This document shows, piece after piece, positions 26,226-33,007 of a stretch of DNA of 64,000 nt (position 1 is the first letter of the stretch; each line of letters starts with the position of its first letter). Origin of the DNA: Bacteroidales bacterium. Its GTDB lineage: Bacteria > Bacteroidota > Bacteroidia > Bacteroidales > Lentimicrobiaceae. The stretch is from the NCBI GenBank assembly GCA_016788045.1, contig JAEUTG010000058.1:57971-121970 (forward strand), in the 5' to 3' direction. The translations under genes were made by a program, and so were the position numbers. Below the pieces are notes generated by a model that had not been told where the DNA came from, made no database searches, and worked only from the letters and a program-made list of their open reading frames with translations.

Positions 26226-27458
26226 TTAGCTGTAACTTAATATCCGCTGCTCGCCCTCCAGTTCACGATAGCGGTTTACGTTGTGCGAAACCTCGAGGGT
26301 ACCAAGGTACCGGCCATTGTCATCGCGGAGGGCAAAGTATTCAATATGAATCATTTTGCCGCCCATGTTGATCCAGAAAGGTGCCCGCGATTGCCGGCCC
26401 GATTTGAAGTCATCGATAATTTTATCGACAATGTGTGCACTGGCCGGCGGGTGACAATGGCGCACGTCACGGTTCAGAATGGCCCTGTTGCGCTGAAATA
26501 TCCGCTCGGCTCCCTGAGAGAAATACTTGACTTTGTCATCTTTGTCAACAAAAGTCATGTCAATCGGCAATGTGTTCAGAATGGCAAGCAGCTCTGCAGG
26601 AGAGAAACCGCCGGAAGGCAGCTGAATGTGACTTCCTTCGGTCCGGGCCTGGTCAATGCCGCTTTCTGCTGACCATGACGGAGTCCATGTCTCTAACGGA
26701 TCGTACAGGCAAAAACCGATTTCAAGCGATTGCCTGCTGATCTCAAACCATTCTGCTTCGGTGAGTTTATCCATGGCCATAGGGAACAGAATCTGCTCTT
26801 CCTTCACAACCATATCGTCGATGCCAAAAAGTGTCTGATTCAGGATGATCTCTGCCGAAGCCATCAGATCATCCCTGGTGATGCCTTCGTGATGGAGAAT
26901 TTCAATGCTCCCTTTCAACAGCTCCCTGATTTCATCGTGTTTTCCCCACATTACCTTTGGCGGTCCGGTAATGCCTTTGTTTTCCAGGTACGGAAACAGC
27001 AGGTATTCCTTGCGCTGATAGTGCTTGTCAACATCGAAAAGGTTATTGAAATAACCGCGCAGCCTGAAAATGATTTCCGGCAGCACTTCCTGTTCTTCGC
27101 TTTGCCTGATGGTTTCAAGCAACTGATAAACCTGGACAGTCACCTTTTTCAGCTCTTCGTTTTCTTTTTTGAACAGGTCAACAGGATGTCCTGCAGGTAT
27201 CGCCTTTGAACCGGAAAGGTCAATGTTGCCCTGCAGCACTGCTGAGTGTGCATCGCAGAGCTTCAGCACTTCTTCTTCCGGAAGGCCTTCACCGATCAGT
27301 TCCTGCTCAACCTCCACAACTTCTCCGTAAGGGATCTGGCTCAGGCTCAGCATCAGTTCATGACGTACACTTTCCGCATGTCCACCTTCGTGGAGCTTTA
27401 GAATCAGCTCTTTCAGCCTGGCTTTTCTTTGTTCAGAATTATTGATGAGTTCACTCAT
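26226..27458 (-). CDS. DUF438-hemerythrin-PAS protein
   Basis: A 410-aa cytosolic protein with three parts. Residues about 12-75 are DUF438 (LKELILKLHEGGHAESVRHE). Residues 95-235 form a hemerythrin-like four-helix bundle (VDKHYQRKEYLLFPYLE, WGKHDEIRELLKG, VVKEEQILFPMAM), with the His and Glu that bind a di-iron centre. Residues 285-405 are a PAS domain (MTFVDKDDKVKYFSQGAERI ... VSHNVNRYREL). No output domain is attached, so it is a sensor or a reductase scaffold rather than a kinase. Hemerythrin centres bind O2 or NO. It opens the tight run DUF438, DUF1858/2249, cupin, and follows hcp after 122 bp containing an RNA-like structure. Confidence 0.92.
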   Translation of the reverse strand: MSELINNSEQRKARLKELILKLHEGGHAESVRHELMLSLSQIPYGEVVEVEQELIGEGLPEEEVLKLCDAHSAVLQGNIDLSGSKAIPAGHPVDLFKKENEELKKVTVQVYQLLETIRQSEEQEVLPEIIFRLRGYFNNLFDVDKHYQRKEYLLFPYLENKGITGPPKVMWGKHDEIRELLKGSIEILHHEGITRDDLMASAEIILNQTLFGIDDMVVKEEQILFPMAMDKLTEAEWFEISRQSLEIGFCLYDPLETWTPSWSAESGIDQARTEGSHIQLPSGGFSPAELLAILNTLPIDMTFVDKDDKVKYFSQGAERIFQRNRAILNRDVRHCHPPASAHIVDKIIDDFKSGRQSRAPFWINMGGKMIHIEYFALRDDNGRYLGTLEVSHNVNRYRELEGEQRILSYS

Positions 27459-27482
27459 GACGTACTTGTTTTAAATCAGGAA

Positions 27483-27564
27483 TGCATCGCAGTCTTTTCC
27501 CGGGTTTAAGGTTTCCCGCCTGGGATCTTCCTGAAATTGCCGGCCTTAGCTGACCTGCGATGCA
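27483..27564 (-). ncRNA. Structured leader between hcp and DUF438 gene
   Basis: A perfect 10-bp closing stem, TGCATCGCAG / CTGCGATGCA, encloses 62 nt. Read on the minus strand the interior is purine-rich and GC-rich, with CCCAGGCGGGAAACC and AAACCCGGGAAAAGACTGC. CCCAGG can pair with CCCGGG except for one mismatch. It ends 24 nt before the DUF438 ATG. It could be a cis-regulatory RNA, a processing stem or an attenuator. It does not match any riboswitch consensus I can recall well enough to name. Confidence 0.45.
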
Positions 27565-27580
27565 ATTCCTTTATGGTTTG

Positions 27581-29242
27581 TTAATTAAGAAAGATTTTCA
27601 AATCTTCATCTACACTCCCGATTGGTGCAATGCCAAATGTTTTGACCAGCACATCGGCCACACCCGGCGAAAGAAATGCCGGCAGGGTGGGTCCCAGATG
27701 AATGTTTTTAACGCCAAGGTAAAGCAGTGCCAGCAATACAATAACGGCTTTTTGCTCGTACCAGGCGATGTTGTAAGCGATCGGTAACTCATTGATGTCA
27801 TTCAGTTTAAATACCTCTTTCAGTTTCATGGCAATAACAGCCAGTGAATAGGAGTCGTTGCACTGTCCTGCATCGAGTACTCTTGGAATTCCACCGATAT
27901 CCCCCAACGGAAGCTTGTTGTAGCGGTACTTTGCACAACCGGCGGTAAGAATCACGGTGTCGGCGGGTAGTTTTTCTGCAAATTCCGTATAGTAGTTGCG
28001 GTCTTTCATACGACCGTCACAACCGGCCATCACGAAAAACTTCCTGATAGCCCCGGATTTAACGGCATCTACCACTTTGTCGGCCAGAGCAAATACCTGG
28101 GCATGGGCAAATCCTCCGACAATCTCTCCTTTTTCAATCTCAACCGGCGGTTTGCAGGTTTTTGCCTGTTCAATGATGGCTGAGAAGTCTTTGCTTCCAC
28201 CGTTGACGCGGTCGGCAATGTGCCTGAATCCACTGAACCCGGAAGCACCACTTGTGTAAACCCTGTCCTTATATCCTGCATCTGCTGCCGGTGGAACCAG
28301 GCAATTAGTTGTAAACAAGATGGGTCCATTGAATGATTCAAACTCTTCCTTCTGCTTCCACCAGGCGCTCCCGTAATTTCCGACGAAATGACTGTACTTC
28401 TTGAACGCCGGGTAATAATTGGCAGGAAGCATCTCGCTGTGCGTGTATACATCAACTCCGGTTCCTTCGGTCTGCTTCAGCAGTTCTTCCATGTCCTTCA
28501 GGTCGTGACCACTGATCAGGATTCCAGGATTGCTCCGGACGCCGATGTTTACGCGGGTAATTTCCGGATTGCCATAGGCTGTCGTGTTTGCCTTGTCGAG
28601 CAGGGCCATCACATCCACTCCATATTTACCTGTTTCGAGCACGAGATCAATGTTTTCCTGAAGTGAAAGGCTGTCGTCGAGCATAAGGGCAAGAACTTTC
28701 TGCACCTGATGATTCACGCCCGCATCTTCATAACCTAAGTTCAGGGCATGTTCTGCATAAGCTGCCATTCCTTTCGCTCCATACAAAGCCAGTGCCCTCA
28801 GCGACCGGATGTTGTCATCGGGCGCATCAATACGCCCTTCGGTTGCAAAGGCTTTTGAAAGAATTGACTCATTCCCTTCGGGAAACCAGACACAATAATC
28901 GCTTTCTGCAATCGCACAAAATCCGGCACCGGCGTCCCTGGCAGCAGCTTTCATCCGTTCTCTCAATTCAACGGTTCTTTTGATCTGTTCAATGATACGG
29001 TTCCGGTCAAAATTGGCATTGGTAATGGTTGTAAACAATGCGTAATGAACAAAATGATTTACTTCCGGATCTTCTATTCCCTTTTCACGCGCTTTCACAG
29101 TAAAATAAGAAAGCGCTTTTAAGAGACTGACATTCAGATCCTGAAGGTTAATTACTTCTGAATCAATTCCGCAAACTCCTTTTGGTCCTGTGCAGCCGGT
29201 TCCTTTGGCTGCTTCCTGGCACTGGTAACAAAACATACTCAT
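27581..29242 (-). CDS. hcp: Hybrid cluster protein (hydroxylamine reductase)
   Basis: A 553-aa cytosolic Fe-S protein. Hcp reduces NO to N2O at high rate in the enterobacterial system and reduces hydroxylamine in vitro. The N-terminal cysteines are C5-x2-C8-x8-C17-x6-C24 (CYQCQEAAKGTGCTGPKGVC), the short spacing of class I proteins from strict anaerobes. Hybrid-cluster ligand regions are visible: ISGHDLKDMEELL, LFTTNCLVPP, VYTSGASGFSGF, VMAGCDGRMKDRNYY, ILTAGCAKYRYNKL and LDAGQCNDSYS. No Hcr-type NADH reductase is adjacent; the Fe-S protein at 30812 is the likely donor. Between the ATG and the porin gene is a 185-bp gap carrying an AT-rich motif shared with the porin upstream region. Confidence 0.96.
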   Translation of the reverse strand: MSMFCYQCQEAAKGTGCTGPKGVCGIDSEVINLQDLNVSLLKALSYFTVKAREKGIEDPEVNHFVHYALFTTITNANFDRNRIIEQIKRTVELRERMKAAARDAGAGFCAIAESDYCVWFPEGNESILSKAFATEGRIDAPDDNIRSLRALALYGAKGMAAYAEHALNLGYEDAGVNHQVQKVLALMLDDSLSLQENIDLVLETGKYGVDVMALLDKANTTAYGNPEITRVNIGVRSNPGILISGHDLKDMEELLKQTEGTGVDVYTHSEMLPANYYPAFKKYSHFVGNYGSAWWKQKEEFESFNGPILFTTNCLVPPAADAGYKDRVYTSGASGFSGFRHIADRVNGGSKDFSAIIEQAKTCKPPVEIEKGEIVGGFAHAQVFALADKVVDAVKSGAIRKFFVMAGCDGRMKDRNYYTEFAEKLPADTVILTAGCAKYRYNKLPLGDIGGIPRVLDAGQCNDSYSLAVIAMKLKEVFKLNDINELPIAYNIAWYEQKAVIVLLALLYLGVKNIHLGPTLPAFLSPGVADVLVKTFGIAPIGSVDEDLKIFLN

Positions 29243-29427
29243 TCTTAGTGGTTTTAGTAGTTATTAAATTGGCAATCCTTGATTACCATAGTTTTCTTAG
29301 TGATTTTCTGCTTTGTTATAAGGTAATAAAGTAACTAAATACCTGATAAAAAGCTTAATTTTATTTCCTTGACATCTGGTTAAAACTTCCTGATTCAGTG
29401 GTTAAAGGTGATCCGTAACGGTGAAGA

Positions 29428-30714
29428 TTATTTTCCGGTATTCAGAAAAACAGGTTTAAAGATTACAGAAGCCCATGCCCAGTTACTGGTTTCATCGTTG
29501 CTTCCGCCTTTCAGGGCGATCAGTGATGCCGTGGTAAAATACTGGGAATAGCCCATACTGAAGGTAACTTCCGGTGAAAGTTTGTATCCGATATACAGGT
29601 CTACCTCCTGACCGAGGTTACTGCTGAGTGTCTGTGTGTTGTCAGCCGGATCAAGGATGTCAGCCGGTGCGCTGAACAGGTGAAAATCAATTCCTGCACT
29701 GAATTTATTCTGCTTGCACAGGCCTTTCAGGAAGATATCCTGCAGACCTACGGTGTTGAAATGGTTGCCTGCAAAAAAGTAGTCCATGTGCCCGTTGAAT
29801 TTGTGGGCAGTCCCGTAAAGCGGGTTGAAACTGTTGCTCTCACCGGCCGGGGCATCTTTCTGACTGGTGCCACTATGGAACTCTATACCAGGGTTCACAC
29901 TGAAACTTTCGCCAAATGAAAAAGTGGCGTTCGCACCGAACATAAAAGCGTTCACCTTTTTATCAGCAGTGTTCGTGCCTCCCTGTTTGTAAAAACCGGC
30001 TGCGAGAATAACCGGTTTTGTTTTATAGGAAACATTTCCTCCAAAAGTCTGGGTATATTTGGTGTCGGTGGCGGTCTGTTCGTTCTCTTCTTCGAAATAC
30101 TGCATTCCATTGTTGACAAAGATTGCCGAAGCCTCCAGTTTTTCCCATTTCCGGCTCAGGTAAATGAGCTGCAGGTTTTTATAGTTACCTTCAATGGTAT
30201 ATACTCTTCCCGAAAGTTGTTCTTTATCCTGATTGTAGGCCAGTCCGGCATGAGCTTTCCATTTTGCGTTTTCAAATTTCAGTAGTCCGATATCGTGACT
30301 GCGGCCTTGTTGTGCCCAGTCAACATTGCCGAAAAGGCGGCTGTCATCGTAAATCAGTTCCATGCGTCCGGCTTTTACTGAAAATTCAGGAGTAAAGAAA
30401 TACTCGCCCCAGGCTTCATGCAATGTGTAGCTGTTGTCGGAGATATTCTGCTGCGGTACATTGCCCCAGACCCTTACGTCCTGCAGGCTGAGACCGAACT
30501 TCATTTTCTCGTTTTTATAGCTCATATTCAGCCGCGTGCGCTGCGATACAAAGAGCGCTGCATCCATGTCTTCCGTGGCTGGTGACTTGAAGCCATGACG
30601 GTATTCAGCCCTTGGGCGCAATTCTCCGCTGAGTATGAACTGAGCCTTGGTCGACAGATTGAAACCCAATAAGGCTGTGAGGGTAAGCGCGAATAATGCT
30701 GATTTCTTTTTCAT
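29428..30714 (-). CDS. Outer-membrane beta-barrel porin (alginate-export-like)
   Basis: A 428-aa protein with signal peptide (MKKKSALFALTLTALLGF ... STKAQ). The mature part is a run of amphipathic beta strands ending in Phe near the C-terminus (WASVIFKPVFLNTGK). The start, LSGELRPRAEYRHGF and RTRLNMSYKNEKMKFGLSLQ, resembles the alginate-export/porin family of Bacteroidota. The segment VKAGRMELIYDDSRLFGNVD is a family mark. Lying between hcp and the Fe-S protein on the same strand, it may let nitrite or other small anions through the outer membrane for NrfA or Hcp. That role is inferred from context; the barrel assignment is firm. Confidence 0.85.
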   Translation of the reverse strand: MKKKSALFALTLTALLGFNLSTKAQFILSGELRPRAEYRHGFKSPATEDMDAALFVSQRTRLNMSYKNEKMKFGLSLQDVRVWGNVPQQNISDNSYTLHEAWGEYFFTPEFSVKAGRMELIYDDSRLFGNVDWAQQGRSHDIGLLKFENAKWKAHAGLAYNQDKEQLSGRVYTIEGNYKNLQLIYLSRKWEKLEASAIFVNNGMQYFEEENEQTATDTKYTQTFGGNVSYKTKPVILAAGFYKQGGTNTADKKVNAFMFGANATFSFGESFSVNPGIEFHSGTSQKDAPAGESNSFNPLYGTAHKFNGHMDYFFAGNHFNTVGLQDIFLKGLCKQNKFSAGIDFHLFSAPADILDPADNTQTLSSNLGQEVDLYIGYKLSPEVTFSMGYSQYFTTASLIALKGGSNDETSNWAWASVIFKPVFLNTGK

Positions 30715-30811
30715 AACCAGATGTTTTATGTGGTTAACGATTCATTAAATTTGGTTAATTCATTGATTTATTGCACCTTATTCTGAATTCAGAAAACTTT
30801 GAGCGCGAAGC

Positions 30812-31774
30812 TCATACCCATTCTTCGCTGAGTATGTTTCCCTGAACCCCGATAATCGATTTCTTTACCGGAATGTTCCGCCCAGCCTGCCTGCGTGCCA
30901 TCTGAACCATCTGAAGCAGCCCTGAGCAGCAGGGTACCTCCATCATTACCACACTCAGGGTGTTGATGTTGCTCTGCGCGATCATTGTCGTTAGTTTTTC
31001 AACATACGATTCCTTGTTTGAGTCAAGTTTCGGACAAGCGATGGCGAGTGATTTGCCCTTGAGGTAATGATTGTGGAAGTTGCCCATGGAGAAGGCAACA
31101 CAATCGGCGGCCAGCACCACGTCGGCATTTTTAAAATAGCCTGCCTGCGGGTTGAGCAGATGCAGCTGAACCGGCCACTGCCTGAGTTCCGATGGTGCAC
31201 CGGCTGTTTCCGTCTTTTCTTCAGCTACGACTGATGCAGTTGCTGCTTCGTTGACTTTGTTCAGGTCAATGTTGAAGCTCATCGGTTTTGATCCCGGGCA
31301 ACCGCCACCGCATCCGGAATCCGGGGTTGAAACTGCAGCCCTGGCTTCCTTCAGATTGTCAAAGGTTCCGGCCGTGTGCGGATGATGATTTTGCCGGTGC
31401 GGCTGCCGAGGTGCACTGTCTTTGGGACTCATGTCGATGTTGTGGTCGCGGATGTAATTGATGGCTTGCTTAAGCAGCTCTGTTTCGTTGTGGTCGCGCA
31501 GGTGTTCGAGGTGCGCAAGGATGGTGTTTCGTCCTTTGGGCACCATCAGCTCCATCACCTTGATTTCGTCGTAAGGCTCAGCTTCGCGTTCTTCCATGGT
31601 GATGGCCCCTTCCGGGCAATGGCCGATGCAGGCACCGAGCCCGTCGCAAAAGAGGTCAGAGATCAGTCTGGCTTTGTTGTCGATGATCTGTAAGGCTCCT
31701 TCGTGGCAATTAGGTACACAATTACCACAACCGTTGCACAAATCTTCATCAATGCGGATGATAGTTCTTTTCAT
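30812..31774 (-). CDS. Ferredoxin-like Fe-S protein, probable Hcp electron donor
   Basis: A 320-aa protein. The N-terminus has two 4Fe-4S motifs, CNGCGNCVPNCHEGA (residues 13-27) and LFCDGLGACIGHCPEGA (about 42-58). A His-rich linker (PHRQNHHPH) follows, then a Gly-Cys segment (GCGGGCPGS). The last 140 residues hold a Cys-containing domain (AADCVAFSMGNFHNH, AIACPKLDS, EVPCCSGLLQMVQMA). This architecture occurs beside hcp in several anaerobes, where the protein is taken to feed electrons to Hcp. It starts 3 bp after the Rrf2 gene stop and so is cotranscribed with it. The likely order of events is NO sensing by Rrf2, then induction of this protein and Hcp. Confidence 0.87.
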   Translation of the reverse strand: MKRTIIRIDEDLCNGCGNCVPNCHEGALQIIDNKARLISDLFCDGLGACIGHCPEGAITMEEREAEPYDEIKVMELMVPKGRNTILAHLEHLRDHNETELLKQAINYIRDHNIDMSPKDSAPRQPHRQNHHPHTAGTFDNLKEARAAVSTPDSGCGGGCPGSKPMSFNIDLNKVNEAATASVVAEEKTETAGAPSELRQWPVQLHLLNPQAGYFKNADVVLAADCVAFSMGNFHNHYLKGKSLAIACPKLDSNKESYVEKLTTMIAQSNINTLSVVMMEVPCCSGLLQMVQMARRQAGRNIPVKKSIIGVQGNILSEEWV

Positions 31775-31777
31775 TGG

Positions 31778-32185
31778 TTATTTGTTTACTATGAGATCAG
31801 AGAGGGTTTTGTTGCGGAGGTATTCAACAAATTCAACGGAAAATTTATCGGCCAGTCCGCCGAAAACACAGCTTCTGAACGGACATTCTCCTTCTTCAAT
31901 ACCGCAATGCCGTGTTTCAAGGCTGCCCTCAATCAGCTCATAAATTTCGAGCAGGTTGATGACCGAAGGATCGCCCTTCAGGGTAAAACCACCTTTGGGT
32001 CCGCGCACAGAATCCAGGTAATTGTTCTTCACCAGAATCTGCATCACCTTGGCGAGGTGGTTGCGCGAGGCATGGGTGATGGCTGCTATCTGACTCACAT
32101 TGAGTATCTCAGCGCTTCCGGCGATGAGTACCATCCCATGTACGGCCAGCGAAGCTGCTTCTGAAATATGCACCACTTTTGCCAT
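31778..32185 (-). CDS. Rrf2-family transcriptional regulator 1
   Basis: 135 aa from the ATG at 32185; the frame is open about 90 bp further but would pass through the promoter. It is a winged-helix Rrf2 protein: SLAVHGMVLIAGSA, then HTH region LNVSQIAAITHASRNHLAKV, and wing SVRGPKGGFTLKGD. The cluster-binding cysteines are CGIEEGECPFRSC, giving C-x7-C-x3-C, as in the Fe-S-ligating NsrR/IscR type. NsrR-like proteins sense NO through this cluster. It precedes the Fe-S protein gene by 3 bp. Its promoter carries the same ATTTG...CAAAT dyad as nrfH, so it may regulate itself and nrfHA. Confidence 0.93.
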   Translation of the reverse strand: MAKVVHISEAASLAVHGMVLIAGSAEILNVSQIAAITHASRNHLAKVMQILVKNNYLDSVRGPKGGFTLKGDPSVINLLEIYELIEGSLETRHCGIEEGECPFRSCVFGGLADKFSVEFVEYLRNKTLSDLIVNK

Positions 32186-32209
32186 AATTTTCGTTAAAGA
32201 TGTAATTCG

Positions 32210-32230
32210 GTATTTGAATACGCAAATGTA
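32210..32230 (-). promoter_or_regulatory. Rrf2 regulator 1 promoter with shared dyad
   Basis: Minus strand reads TACATTTG (-7 box) continuing as ATTTG-CGTATT-CAAAT and ending in AATAC. The ATG is 24 bp downstream. Compare 18001-18019 and 32785-32803. Confidence 0.5.
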
Positions 32231-32367
32231 TAAACAAAAATGTTCCCCGTGCAAGAAAAATGAAAATATTTTCAAGCAGGCATGAAAGGTTTTGTAAAAC
32301 AGTATGTTAGAACGAGAGGGGAGGGAGTGTTAATCTGTGCATCCAGGCAATTTTGCTTACTGCTGAC

Positions 32368-32772
32368 TTATTTTGTAATAAAATCGCTCAGTGTTTGTCC
32401 GCCCATATAGGATTTGAATTCGCGCGTCATTTTACTGACGATATTCCCCATCAGGCATTTCTGAAAAGGGCACACAGGGTTATCGACCGGGCAGCTTACT
32501 TCGTCAAGTTTTCCTTCGATGGCTTCATAAACCTGCAGCAGGGTAATGTTTTCAGCAGGAATTCTCAGTTGAAAACCTCCGGCAGGCCCCCGGTTTGAAT
32601 TCAGGTAGCCCTCTTTAACCAGTCGTTGCAGGATCTTGGCAACATGATGTTTTGAAGCGCCGGTCCTTTCGGAAATCTTGATAACATTCAGGCTTTCTTT
32701 GGCCGAAGCAACCAGAACCATGCTGTGTATCGCGATGGAGGCTGCTTCCGAGAGGGAGATGATTTTCGACAT
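32368..32772 (-). CDS. Rrf2-family transcriptional regulator 2
   Basis: 134 aa from the ATG at 32772. It is a paralogue of regulator 1: SIAIHSMVLVASAKESLNVI, HTH ISERTGASKHHVAKILQRLV and wing NRGPAGGFQLRI. The Cys cluster is C-x6-C-x4-C (CPVDNPVCPFQKC), again the Fe-S-binding arrangement. It is a separate unit, 182 bp from regulator 1, with its own promoter 12 bp upstream of the ATG. Two linked Rrf2 regulators at the head of the nitrogen-oxide block suggest graded or cross-regulated responses, for example one to NO and one to Fe-S state or nitrite. Confidence 0.92.
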   Translation of the reverse strand: MSKIISLSEAASIAIHSMVLVASAKESLNVIKISERTGASKHHVAKILQRLVKEGYLNSNRGPAGGFQLRIPAENITLLQVYEAIEGKLDEVSCPVDNPVCPFQKCLMGNIVSKMTREFKSYMGGQTLSDFITK

Positions 32773-32784
32773 TTCAGTAAAACA

Positions 32785-32803
32785 GTATTTAATATGCAAA
32801 TTT
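32785..32803 (-). promoter_or_regulatory. Rrf2 regulator 2 promoter motif
   Basis: Minus strand reads AAATTTGCATATTAAATACT. The core ATTTGC-AT-ATTnAAATAC matches the nrfH and regulator 1 promoters, though the dyad is less perfect here and the -7 box is off consensus. Confidence 0.4.
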
Positions 32804-32964
32804 CGCAATAATTGCATTCGTTTATTTACGGGATTCACTTAAAATTCAGCGCAAAACTGCCGTGTTTCTCTGAAATTCAGGCTAAACCGGTGGTTCAGTT
32901 CAGGTTAAAAGGTTAAGGTTTCATGAAGTTTATAATCAGTTTAAATAAGTGACGGAATAATGTC

Positions 32965-32972
32965 TACTTTTG
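32965..32972 (+). promoter_or_regulatory. -7 box of typA (TACTTTTG)
   Basis: TACTTTTG lies 36 bp upstream of the typA ATG and fits TAnnTTTG. A near-consensus TTTA at 32940 is 21 nt further upstream. Confidence 0.6.
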
Positions 32973-33007
32973 CAGTTCTTTAAAAATTCAACAAAATATC
33001 ATCTATA

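Noticed and set aside
27581..29242. Hcr-type NADH oxidoreductase partner for hcp
   Set aside because: No flavin/2Fe-2S reductase gene lies near hcp; the ferredoxin-like protein at 30812 is the only plausible donor in view.
15919..32772. Classic NsrR operator (11-1-11 AAGATGCATTT type) in the nitrogen-oxide block
   Set aside because: No such site was found upstream of nrfH, hcp or the Rrf2 genes; only the shorter ATTTG...CAAAT dyad is present.
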